Below, in pieces: positions 26,384 to 36,076 of a stretch of DNA of 64,000 bases. How positions within the stretch are numbered: position 1 is the stretch's first letter; every line of letters starts with the position of its first letter. A program made the translations under genes and the position numbers. The stretch comes from Parabacteroides chongii. Lineage in GTDB: Bacteria; Bacteroidota; Bacteroidia; Bacteroidales; Tannerellaceae. The stretch is taken from contig NZ_CP120849.1 in assembly GCF_029581355.1 (NCBI RefSeq), forward strand, positions 1,768,501 through 1,832,500. The letters are read 5' to 3'. The notes beneath the pieces were generated by a model, which did no database searches, had not been told where the DNA came from, and worked only from the letters and a program-made list of their open reading frames with translations.

Positions 26384-28240
26384 TTATAGATTGATTTTTT
26401 TAATTATTTGTCCTTTAGTATCTAAAACAGTAAGAAGCATTTCTTTCCCTTTTTTAGCCAGGATCATGATTGTTGCATTTTCCGGTTTGTTTCCTCCACC
26501 GATAATTACCGGGAAATTATTCTCCTTACTATTTTTAGGGTAATATGCAAAGCGATGTATATGTGCATTGATACATATATCAAAAGATGCATTTGAAAGA
26601 AGATTTTCCCATAACTCCCGACAAGGAAGATAGGCTTTTTCGGGCATTCCATATAATGGTATATGATGGATCAGAACTTTTTTTGAGGCTTTCTTGAACT
26701 CTTTTCCTTTTAGTTCGTTTTTTAGGAAATTGATTTGTTCAGAGCGTAACTTATCAAAATTATTCAGATTATAATATACCCATGTTGTGTCAGGTTTATC
26801 TTCACCGCAGTCCAACATTATGAAACGTGTATCTCCCCAGTTGAAGGCTCCATAAGTTTTATCTCCCACATAGTCGAATAGTTCGCGTAGTTGTATGGAA
26901 TAGGCATTACGTATTTCGTGATTACCTCGTAAATAAAAGACCGGAGTATTTTCTGCGCCCACCTTTTCATTTAAATAGGACAAAAAACGAACCGCTTGTT
27001 CTTCGTTATACGGATCATCAATGCAGTCTCCGTTAAATAGAACGAAGTCATAGTTTATATCTTTTACTTGTTCTGTTAGCATTTCTAAAACTTGGTTGTT
27101 TTTGTGAAGATCATTTAAGATGATTGCCGTGAAATCAGATGTATCTTTTGCAGGAACAGTGAAAGAGTAAATATCAGAATAAGCAGTATTGCCAAATTCT
27201 TTTTTGTAAGCTTCATATAAAGTGATTTCTTGCGAACATACACGATAATAGTAGATTTTTCCAGGCTGTAAATTAGCCAGCCTTATTTTATGATGCTTAT
27301 TATTGCATATAATCTGTCCGTCAACAATGTTTTCTTCCCGGTTTCTCAGATTCAGATCTGTACCATATTCGACCCAACTGTGAACCGGAACATGGGTCAG
27401 CCAGGAAACGGTGATACCGTTTCCTGTTGGGTTCTGTAAATATGGTTTTGTCCGAAAAATGTCAATAACATTTGCTTTTAGACGTACATCGACGAATAAA
27501 GGCAGATGATCGGAAGCTGTTTGTTCTTCCTGAAGTACTTGACGCTGTAAAACACTGTATGAGTTCCCATTATTATATCCATATATAAAATCAATACATC
27601 TGTTTGGATTAACCACCGGAATAGTGTTTACCTTATAATTATTCAACGGTATAAACTTTTCTTGCAAGGCGACTTGTGTCGGTGATCCCTGGACAGAATT
27701 CATATCTCCCGCAAGAAATAATGGTTTTGTTATACCTTTTAATTCTTCAAAGATTATAGGGACTGACAAGATTTGATCTTCCTTGGTCAAAGAGAAATGG
27801 CTGCAACAAAGAATATATTTTTCAAATTCTGTTATTAGTAGCAACCGATTTTCTTCACGTCCGGGTAGTTTTACTGTCTTGTAATTTAAAGGTTTTTCTT
27901 TAGAAAGAATACCAATACCATATTTCCCCCCTTGATAGTCTATGGAAGCACCATAAACGTAATGCATGAGTGTCCTTTCTGACAACTCTTTTAATGCAAA
28001 TACACCTTGGTTCCTCTCCGTTACACTATCGAGTTCCTGTACAGCTACCACATCCGGATTTACTCGATTGATAATATCGGCAACTCTTTGGTAATTTATA
28101 ATATCATCCATCCCTCGGCAGTTTCGTACATTGTAACTCATTATACGTAACGAGTTTTCTTCTTTCGGTTCTATGTCATTTCGAGCATGAACGGCTAGCC
28201 CCAGCAACAAGCCGGTGATTAGTAAAAAATATTTCTTCAT
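26384..28240 (-). CDS. Secreted fusion of endonuclease/exonuclease/phosphatase domain and purple-acid-phosphatase-like domain
   Basis: 618 residues from the ATG at 28240 (signal peptide ending near GLAVHA). The N-terminal EEP domain (about 35-285) has MSYNVRN, VQELDS, GDMNSVQGSP and SDHLPLFVD, i.e. the metal-binding Asn, Glu and Asp-His residues. A fibronectin-like purple-acid-phosphatase N-domain follows (about 290-390, TKPYLQNPTGNGITVSWL). The C-terminal calcineurin-like phosphoesterase has NDLHKNN, FNGDCIDD, RGNHE, IHHIPLYG and NAHIHRF, a full set of metal ligands. EEP enzymes cut nucleic acids, sphingomyelin or inositol phosphates; purple acid phosphatases release phosphate from monoesters. 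A protein with both could strip phosphate from a nucleic acid or phospholipid. It lies 16 bases after the SusD gene, so it belongs to that operon. Confidence 0.85.
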   Translation of the reverse strand: MKKYFLLITGLLLGLAVHARNDIEPKEENSLRIMSYNVRNCRGMDDIINYQRVADIINRVNPDVVAVQELDSVTERNQGVFALKELSERTLMHYVYGASIDYQGGKYGIGILSKEKPLNYKTVKLPGREENRLLLITEFEKYILCCSHFSLTKEDQILSVPIIFEELKGITKPLFLAGDMNSVQGSPTQVALQEKFIPLNNYKVNTIPVVNPNRCIDFIYGYNNGNSYSVLQRQVLQEEQTASDHLPLFVDVRLKANVIDIFRTKPYLQNPTGNGITVSWLTHVPVHSWVEYGTDLNLRNREENIVDGQIICNNKHHKIRLANLQPGKIYYYRVCSQEITLYEAYKKEFGNTAYSDIYSFTVPAKDTSDFTAIILNDLHKNNQVLEMLTEQVKDINYDFVLFNGDCIDDPYNEEQAVRFLSYLNEKVGAENTPVFYLRGNHEIRNAYSIQLRELFDYVGDKTYGAFNWGDTRFIMLDCGEDKPDTTWVYYNLNNFDKLRSEQINFLKNELKGKEFKKASKKVLIHHIPLYGMPEKAYLPCRELWENLLSNASFDICINAHIHRFAYYPKNSKENNFPVIIGGGNKPENATIMILAKKGKEMLLTVLDTKGQIIKKINL

Positions 28241-28256
28241 GGCTGTATGAAAATAA

Positions 28257-29999
28257 TTATAACCCATCGTTCCAACCTGGATTTTGAGTCAGATTCGTAT
28301 TTAATAAGCGTTCCTGAATTGGTATAGGATATAAATAGTCTTTATTTTCATCCCATACTTTTTTGAGATGGGGATTAACAACAATACATCCACTTTCTCC
28401 GTTTTCCAACGTAATATCACTATTCAGTTTTAGATATTGAATTGATTTACCATCTAATGATGGTTTTGAGTCTTTGTAAATATGTATATCGATATTCCCA
28501 TCTCCATCCAGATCGAAAGAACCTATGCTTGGAAAATACATTCCTTTAAACTGTTCTGTGAATGTAGCCCCTTCTTTCCAGCGCATCATATCATCCCAGC
28601 GGAAACTTTCCATAACAAGTTCTATACGTCTCTCTCTTCTTATTTCCAGAATGACACCTTTATTGGAACCTGATACATGTGGGTATTGCTTTTCTAAGTA
28701 TGGATCCGGATTTGAGTTGGCTTTTGTCAGATCTATATTAGGCATTCCAACCCGGTCTCTGATTGGTTTGATGGAGATATCAAGATCATTTTGAGTAAGA
28801 ATCCCTAATTCGGCTTTTGCTTCAGCATAGATTAAAAGTGCTTCTGCAAAACGGAAAATGGGCATGTCGTTAATATCCTTCTGATTTGTATCCCACTTTC
28901 TCTCTGTTACAAATTTTATCAATTGGTAACCTGTTACTGTAGAGCCGAATTCCTGTACAAGAGTTTCTGTCTCATCAATACGAGTATACCCCGGTGTACG
29001 TATGGTTTGGCTTAGGCGAGGATCTCTGTTTTTAGTTTCATCGGTAAAAAACATGGTTTCATGCCCTGGTATATCTGTAAAACGTTTTCCATCTCTCATC
29101 AGATAGCTGTTTACCAATCTTTTTTCAAGTCCCGGGCGTCCGTAGGAAGCTGTCATTGTATAATAATTCAGGTTGTGATATACCTGAAATTCATCACTAT
29201 ACCCTCTTGCAAGTATCACCTCGGCAGGAATGGCTTCATGGGATGCAAAGAAATTGAGATAATCTTTATCCGGGTTACCCGTAGAATAAATTTTATATCC
29301 GCTTTGCGAGATCAATTCTTCAGAAGCATTTACTGCCTCTTTTAAGAATTTATCGGCATCCGGCAAGTTAAATTCTGTATGATATTTGCGGAAAGTACCT
29401 TCATGAAGACATATACGTGCTTTTAAAGCCAATGCTGTCCATTTAGACAATTCGTTCACTGTTTTTTCTGTTGGTAAATGTTCAATAGCTTTGTTGATGT
29501 CTTCCAATATATGTTCCATGATTTCCGTACGGGGACTCCTGGCTTTTTCCAATGCTTCCGTATCCTGATCATTAATGACTTTATCATACCAAGGAACATC
29601 TCCAAAACGCTTTACTTTATCAAAATAGAAGAAAGCACGGAAGAAATAAGCAATAGCATCATAACGTAACCGCGATTTCTCATCACTACATTTAACAGAG
29701 TTCTCCAGATAGAAATTAATGTTTCTCAAATCTTCCCAAACCCAGTTTCCACCGCTGGTCGGAACGATGCGTGTACCTCTTAATTCATCGGCTAAGTCCA
29801 TCTTTATAATATTGTCTACCGCTTCATTATATACACCTTCTGCATTAGGTAGTGTTTTATAGAAAGAATTTGTGTAAAGCCTGAGGTCGTTTCCTGTATT
29901 AAAGAATGTGTTTGGAGAGATAGCATCCAATGGATATTTTTCCATTTCACAAGCAGAAAAACAGCAACTTGCGATTAATATGTAAATGATATTTTTCAT
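28257..29999 (-). CDS. SusD/RagB-family nutrient-binding surface lipoprotein
   Basis: 580 residues with lipoprotein signal MKNIIYILIASCCFSAC (Cys17). The SusD family fold is shown by the N-terminal PLDAISPNTFF, the TPR-like helices (RYDAIAYFFRAFFYFDKVKRFGDVPWYD) and the C-terminal block ILEIRRERRIELVMESFRWDDMMRWKEG. It sits on the cell surface as the lid of the SusC transporter and captures the ligand. The gene follows susC by 25 bases. Given the phosphoesterase encoded downstream, the ligand may be a phosphorylated compound; this is inferred. No glycosidase gene is present in the operon. Confidence 0.92.
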   Translation of the reverse strand: MKNIIYILIASCCFSACEMEKYPLDAISPNTFFNTGNDLRLYTNSFYKTLPNAEGVYNEAVDNIIKMDLADELRGTRIVPTSGGNWVWEDLRNINFYLENSVKCSDEKSRLRYDAIAYFFRAFFYFDKVKRFGDVPWYDKVINDQDTEALEKARSPRTEIMEHILEDINKAIEHLPTEKTVNELSKWTALALKARICLHEGTFRKYHTEFNLPDADKFLKEAVNASEELISQSGYKIYSTGNPDKDYLNFFASHEAIPAEVILARGYSDEFQVYHNLNYYTMTASYGRPGLEKRLVNSYLMRDGKRFTDIPGHETMFFTDETKNRDPRLSQTIRTPGYTRIDETETLVQEFGSTVTGYQLIKFVTERKWDTNQKDINDMPIFRFAEALLIYAEAKAELGILTQNDLDISIKPIRDRVGMPNIDLTKANSNPDPYLEKQYPHVSGSNKGVILEIRRERRIELVMESFRWDDMMRWKEGATFTEQFKGMYFPSIGSFDLDGDGNIDIHIYKDSKPSLDGKSIQYLKLNSDITLENGESGCIVVNPHLKKVWDENKDYLYPIPIQERLLNTNLTQNPGWNDGL

Positions 30000-30024
30000 A
30001 ACGATAATTCCTTTAAATGATTAA

Positions 30025-32970
30025 TTAGAATGTGATATCCAATCCAATAGAGAAAGTTTTTGATAACGGATAACTTCGTCCGTTGGAATCGGCTACAGGT
30101 TGTTCCGGATCGATATAATCCGTTACAAAAGGTGTCCATGTTATTAGGTTTTCTCCACTAAGATAGAGACGACAGTGTTGAACTGCAATCTTTTTCATCC
30201 ATTTTTCCGGAAGAGTATATCCTATTACCAGATTTTTGAGTCGTAAATAACCTATATTCTGTATATACTTATCATTGGGGTCTCTTAAACAACCGCCGCT
30301 GTTTAAGGCTGTGTAACCTCGTAATACCGGAAAATAGGCATTTGGGTTATCTTCTGTCCAGACTAGGTCATTGAAATTCTTTGGAGTAAAAGAGAAATAT
30401 GGACGTGAATAAGGTCCCCAAAACTTGTCTGCATTATTACTAGGATACCAGTCTCTGCGACCAATTCCCTGAAAGAATACAGATAAGTCAAGACCATTCC
30501 AGTTAGCATTCAAATTTATGCCGTAATTGTAACGGGGTTCGGAGTTTCCTATGATTTCCATATCTCCGGGATCATCAGCGGTCTTTTTCCCTGGACTGAT
30601 TATTCCGTCATTATTCAGATCTCTGAATTTCAGGTCTCCAGCACGTAGTTTTCCCCATTCACCGGGTGCTTTTTGGATTTGAGTATTCACCAGCTTTTGG
30701 TCTATTTTCCAGTTGGCAGCCTCTTCGTCTGTTTGAAAGAATCCATCTAGTCTGTAACCCCATATTTCTCCGAAACGTTCACCTACATAATGGTTTGCAA
30801 GTAATTTATTAGGATTGTCATATCTGGTTATTTCGGATACGGCATCTCCGAGAACGAAAGATACTCCATAATTAAAAGGCTTTCCTTTCAAAGAAAATTC
30901 ATCTTTCCAGTTTATTACGATTTCATAACCTTTGGTTCTTAAGTCTCCTGCATTTTGCTGTGGAGAAGCGGCTCCGAATACGGCAGGTAATGTTTTTCCT
31001 GGCACAAGCATATCTGTAGTATTACGTACATATGCATCAGCAGATATATTTAATCTGTTATCTAGGAATCCCAGGTCAATACCAGCATTGATTGTTGTTG
31101 CTTTTTCCCATGTCAGGTTATCTATGATCGGGTTGGGAGAACTTACATTCTGAGTTTTTTGTCCATCGATCAACCAATTAGAAAGTTCCATTCCCATCGT
31201 AGAGATATATGGATAATAATTAGGACTTTTACTGTTGACTGCCTGATTCCCCAGTGAACCATAAGATGCACGGATCTTCAGATTGTTTACGACTTCTTTT
31301 GCTTTATCGAAAAAGGCTTCTTCGCTTAATCTCCATCCTCCCGATACGGAAGGAAAGAAACCATAACGCATTCCTTTTTTGAAACGGGATGTTCCATCGT
31401 ATCGGCCGTTCACTTCAATGAGATATCTGTCGTTGAAATCGTAGTTTGCACGGAAAAATGCTCCAAATAAAGCATAATCATAAGCTCCGCCCTCAACCAA
31501 CATGTCTCCTGTGCCCAAATTCAAGTCATTTAGAGATTCTGATATAAGATTTTTACGGGAAGCCATCATCCGTGAATGTTTTTTATTTTCATAATTTATA
31601 CCGGCCGTTAATCCGACGGTATGTTTGCTAAATGTTTGATTATAATTAGCATAAATGTTTGCTACATGCATCGGATCGAACCACATTGTCTTTTTAAACT
31701 GGTCTGTATTGTAGTTGGGGACTTCTTGTATAATGCCTGGTTCAATAGAATAATGTGCTACTGTCGAACGGTACCAGTCATCTGCAATGTAAAATGAATA
31801 AGTATAATCTGCATTTAATTTTATATTCTTGGTTATATCTAATGCCATACTGGTTGTTGTCGTGAATTCATGTATCCCTTTTTGACCACGCGAACCTCCA
31901 TCAAGTAACATGGCATAAAGTCCATCTCCGATTGAGTAGTTATTTTTTAGAGTATTGTAAGTTGCAGTTCCGTCTGGATTGATAGGGGCATAACATGGTA
32001 ATGCATGTACGGTTACATATACGAAGTTTGGATTTCCTCCTCCTTCTCTTCCATAGTATTTGTAACTTTTATCATAATAAGAAGTGTTGTTGGAGACCTT
32101 CAGGAATGGGAATAACTGGGCATTGATTTTACTGCGGAAATTGAAAGATGTAAATTTATCCGTATTAATTTTCATGATGCCATCTTTAGTATAAAAATTA
32201 CCGGATAGAAGGAAATTTACTTTTTCGGTTCCTCCCGATAAATTAATACTATGTGATTGTGATGGCTGGTGGTCGTTAAATACGGTCTTCCACCAGTCGT
32301 AGTTTCCGTAATAGTTATAAATGTCTTTTCCGTTCACGTTTTTAACAACAACCCAAGGGCGTTCCGGATTTTCAGTATTGTCGTAGCGGCGTGCTTTCAG
32401 TTCTTCCATATCCTCATCTGTATATCGGGTGTAGGTGTTTCCTGTTGCTCTGCGGAATGCTTCGTCGTTCAACATGACGGCATCGTATCCGGTGGTCATG
32501 AAATCAGTTCGTACAGTAGGTTTCGAAGATGCGAAGAAGGTCCCGTATGTGATACTCATTTTCCCAGCCTTTGCATTTTTAGTGGTTACCAAAATTACCC
32601 CGAATGCACCTCGTGCTCCATAGATGGCAGATGCTGCAGCATCTTTTAAAACGGATACAGATTCAATATCTCTGGGGTTTACGCGGTTTATATCTCCCGG
32701 AACTCCGTCGATGAGAACCAGTGGTTCCCCTCCGTTTATGGAAGCTTGTCCACGCACATTAATAGAACCTCCGGCTCCTGGTTCACCAGTGGAGAAGGTG
32801 ATATTAACGTTTGGCATTGTTCCTTGCAGGATCTGAGTTGCGTTTGATACCGGACGGTTTTCTAATTCTTTGGCAGTGACTTGTGCTACAGCCCCTGTCA
32901 AGTTTACCTTTTTCTGTACTCCATATCCGACTACTACAACTTCATCCAGAGCTTGAGTATCTTCTAATAG
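30025..32970 (-). pseudogene. SusC/RagA TonB-linked transporter, plug and barrel portion (separated by frameshift)
   Basis: About 980 residues in the -1 frame relative to the upstream fragment. The open frame begins at the TTA-GAA-GAT codons just after 32970 and contains the SusC signature LDEVVVVGYG, the plug with ALVLIDGVPGDINRVNPRDIESVSVLKDAAASAIYGARGAFG-like text, and the barrel up to a C-terminal phenylalanine (FSIGLDITF). It is otherwise intact. No good start codon lies before LDEVVVVGYG; a TTG at 32901 would remove the TonB box and part of the plug. With the 197-codon fragment at 32964-33557 it forms one STN-SusC of about 1,175 residues. One base is missing near 32965-32970, so this is a real frameshift or a sequencing error. 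Confidence 0.85.
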
Positions 32971-33557
32971 TTATCAATATTGTTTTTATTTGCGACTGGT
33001 ATTTCCTGTGAGTTATAGCCGATAAATGAAATGACGATTATGGCTGACTCCGCGACATCCAGGCTGTATTTTCCATCTATATCTGTAATTGTACCATTAC
33101 CGGTTCCTTTTTCAAGAACATTGGCTCCAATTACGGGTTGTCCACTCTGATCTGTAATTGTCCCACGTACTCGTTTTGTTTTTGGGGAAGTTTGTGGTTT
33201 TTTCATTATGTTTATGTGGCGGTCATTGATGGTGTAAGTCAGATCTGTCTCTTTTAGTGCCTGATTTAACACATCACTGATTTGTTTATTCTGAGCATTG
33301 ACATTGACATAAATGCCATTAATATCAGAGTCAACATAAAAGAAAAGGAATTCACTTTGTTTCTCAATTGTAGAAAAAACTTCGGAAAGTTTGATTTGTC
33401 CAGCATTAACTGAAACCTTCGTATTCTGCGAATAAGAATCCATTGCAACAGCCTGAAACAGGGTCACAAATAGTAGAACGACTGTGATCTTCATAATCTG
33501 AATGATTTTTTTTAGATCTTTAGATAAAAAAGATCTGTAGTAAGAAACATTTTCCAT
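32964..33557 (-). pseudogene. SusC N-terminal fragment: signal peptide, STN domain and carboxypeptidase-like domain
   Basis: 197 codons. A long signal region (hydrophobic KITVVLLFVTLFQAVAM) is followed by the STN (secretin and TonB short N-terminal) domain at about 45-115, then a CarboxypepD_reg-like beta-sandwich (VRGTITDQSGQPVIGANV) that stops early with IDNY and TAG at 32964. In intact proteins the sandwich runs on to LDEVVVVGYG, which is present in the next frame six bases away. STN domains touch the periplasmic part of FecR and pass the ligand signal to an ECF sigma factor. The frameshift therefore falls between signalling and transport parts. If expressed, this fragment would be a free periplasmic STN protein. 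Confidence 0.85.
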
Positions 33558-33725
33558 AATTTTGCGTAGATAAAAGATTTATAATAGCTTCAGTCACAAT
33601 GTTTGGTCGCGGAGCGACTGAAGCGGATTAAATTTTTGCGATAAACCGGTTATATCAGTATAGCCGGTTTTTGTAGGTTAACATTATTAATACTCCATAG
33701 GCTTTCTGTTTTCGTTAATAAAGAT

Positions 33726-34712
33726 TTATCTGATGTAATATGTATTATTCTTTTTTTTCCATTTTATAGGGAGGCTTCGTGAAATTATTTCTAATATTTT
33801 ATCTAGCGTTTGTTCTTCGCTAAAACTACCGGATATGGTAATGGATGGTTTCATTAATTGCTTGTTTTCGATAATAATTTGTACATTGTATTTCTTCTCA
33901 AGTTCTTTTATTAATTTGCTGAACGAGATCATTTTATATTTTATCAAGCCATCTTTCCAGGAAATTTCTTTTTCTATATCTACTTCATATACATCGATGT
34001 TACTGGTTGAATAGTCGAATGCCAGTTGTTGGTTGGGATATAATTTAACTTTTTGTCCGGATCCTTCGAAAGATATCCCCCCTTCTATTAATGTGGCAAT
34101 GATTTTTTCTGATTCAGTATCAATTTTAGCATTGAACACCGTACCTAAAACTTTAATAGTACCTTTGTGTTGATTACCTACCTCAAAGGAAACTTTAAAT
34201 GGGTTATCAGAGTTTTTGGTAACTTCAAAAAGGGCTTCTCCTTCCAGTTTAACCGATCGGTTAACTTTACCATAAGCGTCTGTATAAGTGAGTGTACTAT
34301 TTTTATTTAATGTGACTTTTGTACCATCATTGAGGGTGAACTCTGATTTATTGTTATTGGTAAGATAAGTATAATATTTCGTATTTTTCTCATTTGTATG
34401 GGTTATAATAAAAAAAGACGAAATGCCAATAATCAAAATAATAGAAGCTACAATTGGGAGAAGGATTGATAGTAAATACTGTTTCCTGGGAATTGGATGT
34501 ATATTTATTTTATCTTGCAACTTCTCTAATGAAATAGAAGGATTTACATATAGATTAGATGAAATATCTGCATTCCAATAACTTTTCAGCAGATAGAATG
34601 TTTGACGATTCTCCTCTTTTTCATTTATCCAATTACTGATGACTAGAATATCTTCAGCTGAAGCATTTTCTGTCAGAACCTTTGTTATAATATGATCTAT
34701 TTTGTTATCCAT
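33726..34712 (-). CDS. FecR-family anti-sigma factor (DUF4974 C-terminal domain)
   Basis: 328 residues. A short cytoplasmic N-terminal part (about 1-80, sigma-binding) precedes one transmembrane helix (about 82-104, SILLPIVASIILIIGISSFFII). The periplasmic FecR domain follows (YLTNNNKSEFTLNDGTKVTLN onward), and then the DUF4974 secretin-like domain at about 250-328 (SKLIKELEKKYNVQIII). It holds the ECF sigma factor inactive until the STN domain of the occupied SusC contacts it. Its promoter region carries a motif shared with the sigma gene. The gap to susC is 168 bases and includes an imperfect hairpin near 33643-33670. Confidence 0.92.
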   Translation of the reverse strand: MDNKIDHIITKVLTENASAEDILVISNWINEKEENRQTFYLLKSYWNADISSNLYVNPSISLEKLQDKINIHPIPRKQYLLSILLPIVASIILIIGISSFFIITHTNEKNTKYYTYLTNNNKSEFTLNDGTKVTLNKNSTLTYTDAYGKVNRSVKLEGEALFEVTKNSDNPFKVSFEVGNQHKGTIKVLGTVFNAKIDTESEKIIATLIEGGISFEGSGQKVKLYPNQQLAFDYSTSNIDVYEVDIEKEISWKDGLIKYKMISFSKLIKELEKKYNVQIIIENKQLMKPSITISGSFSEEQTLDKILEIISRSLPIKWKKKNNTYYIR

Positions 34713-34724
34713 CTTTGTTGCTTC

Positions 34725-34762
34725 TATTAAAATAGTCGCAACCTTGGAGAAAAACCCTTAGT
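34725..34762 (-). promoter_or_regulatory. Candidate ECF-sigma promoter of the fecR-susC operon
   Basis: On the minus strand: ACTAAGGGTTTTTC, 10 bases, CGACTA, then an AT-rich stretch, ending about 20 bases before the FecR start. The same two boxes with the same 10-base spacing occur before the ECF sigma gene (35905-35942). The layout suits a -35 (GGGTTTTT) and -10 (CGACTA) pair read by the local sigma factor. Confidence 0.65.
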
Positions 34763-35326
34763 TACAGATGGAAAAATATTATGCGAATAGTAAAAAATTG
34801 TATCTGATTCTGCATTTTCCTGATAATGGATACTTGTTCATCGTTGATCCGGATTATGTATTATGAAAATCGTACCTTTACAGTATAAAACTATAAAGGT
34901 ACGAAAAAATGGAAAAAATTGAAGTGATATTGTAAAGATATTGGTTATAGACCAAGTATGTATTTTTATTAATAAGACATGAATTCCGTGAATACCCCTA
35001 TTGGAGAAAGGAAAATATTCTAGTTCTGATAAATATAAAAAATGAAAGGGAAAGTCTGGGTTTAATTCCAGCTCTTCCCCTCTCTTACTTAACCGACCCC
35101 CTTATTTCCCAATAAGTTTTATGTAACAAATGTATATGATTTGTTAGGATGATTTGTTTCGTAAATCAAGCAAATTAATTCTGTGTCCAGTCAAATTTCA
35201 TTCTAGATTACGATCTGTAGTTCTATGACCGATACAAAATAGACTCTGTATTGCTGCTCGTTTTAAAAAGAGTGCCAATTGGAATAATAAGTTTCGGTCT
35301 GAGACTATTTTTGAGAAGTTAGTAAC
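34763..35326. other. Intergenic stretch between ECF sigma and FecR genes
   Basis: No convincing gene. It contains the second copy of the 96-bp repeat (34861-34956). The rest is AT-rich sequence with a C-rich patch near 35070-35110. In most Bacteroidetes ECF/FecR loci the two genes lie much closer together, so this 600-base gap is unusual. Confidence 0.5.
34861..34956. repeat. 96-bp direct repeat, copy 2 (upstream of fecR)
   Basis: Gapless match to 26166-26261. The position equal to the porin ATG reads ATA here, so this copy is not followed by a porin reading frame; similarity stops at that point. It lies about 150 bases upstream of the FecR gene. Confidence 0.9.
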
Positions 35327-35884
35327 TTATTTATCCTGTTTGAGTGATTCGCGTAGTTTTTTGATGGCAGTAGAGAGATGGGCTTCTAGTGTTTTTACGG
35401 ATATGTCTAATATAGTTGCTACTTCTTTATATTTAAGTTTATCTTCACGAACCAGTTTGAAAGCTGCTTTGCATTTAGCAGGAAGGGCATCGATGGCTTT
35501 ATTTAGTTGGTTGATTCTCTCTTTAGAGATAAGGTCATCCTCTGGAGTTGTTTCTGTATATGTGAAAAGATCGATTGAGATTTCATTTAGTTCTATCTGT
35601 TCCATATGTATAGTACGGTAATAACTAATAGCTTTGTGTCTGGCTATAGAATAAATGTAAGCATCAAAGTTGGCTATTTTCAATAAAGATTTCCTGTTGT
35701 TCCATACAGCGAGAAAAGTATCTGATACTATTTCTTCGGCTTCTACCGCAGAGGAGACATAAAGAGTTGTAAATCGCATCATCCTTCGAAAATAAGTGAA
35801 GTATAACGATTTAAAGGCCATTTGTGAATCGTGCAAAGCCATTTCACATATCCATTTTGCTATGTCTTCTTTATAGTCGTTCAA
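35327..35884 (-). CDS. ECF-type RNA polymerase sigma factor (sigma-70 family)
   Basis: 185 residues. Region 2 (about 25-95) contains FKSLYFTYFRRMMRFTTLYVSSAVEAEEIVSDTFLAVW, and region 4 (about 125-180) ends in a helix-turn-helix (LKYKEVATILDISVKTLEAHLSTAIKKL). It recruits RNA polymerase to the genes of its own SusCD locus when FecR releases it. The gene carries the same promoter-like motif as fecR, which suggests autoregulation. Length is normal for Bacteroidetes ECF factors paired with FecR. Confidence 0.94.
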   Translation of the reverse strand: MNDYKEDIAKWICEMALHDSQMAFKSLYFTYFRRMMRFTTLYVSSAVEAEEIVSDTFLAVWNNRKSLLKIANFDAYIYSIARHKAISYYRTIHMEQIELNEISIDLFTYTETTPEDDLISKERINQLNKAIDALPAKCKAAFKLVREDKLKYKEVATILDISVKTLEAHLSTAIKKLRESLKQDK

Positions 35885-35904
35885 TAGTTGAAAGTTAACA
35901 ACTT

Positions 35905-35942
35905 TATTAATATAGTCGTATTTGAAAGGAAAAACCCTTAGT
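35905..35942 (-). promoter_or_regulatory. Candidate ECF-sigma promoter of the sigma gene itself
   Basis: Minus strand ACTAAGGGTTTTTC, 10 bases, CGACTA, followed by AT-rich sequence and the sigma start 28 bases further on. It matches the motif before fecR in both boxes and in spacing. Confidence 0.65.
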
Positions 35943-36076
35943 GTGATAACTTTATTTTCTTACGGTTTTTAATAATACGAGGGTGTTTTAACGATTGTAA
36001 CATGTTTGTAACATCTGTGTAACACATGTGAAATATTTGTTTCAGAACTTTGCCGTCGAATATGTAACACTCATTT

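Noticed and set aside
32955..32990. Programmed -1 ribosomal frameshift in susC
   Set aside because: The -1 frame has TGA and TAA stops just before the join, and no slippery heptamer lies at the required position, so a slip could not work except at the last codon.
26166..34956. Composite transposon
   Set aside because: The flanking repeats contain no transposase and no terminal inverted repeats, and I saw no target duplication; they look like copied regulatory DNA.
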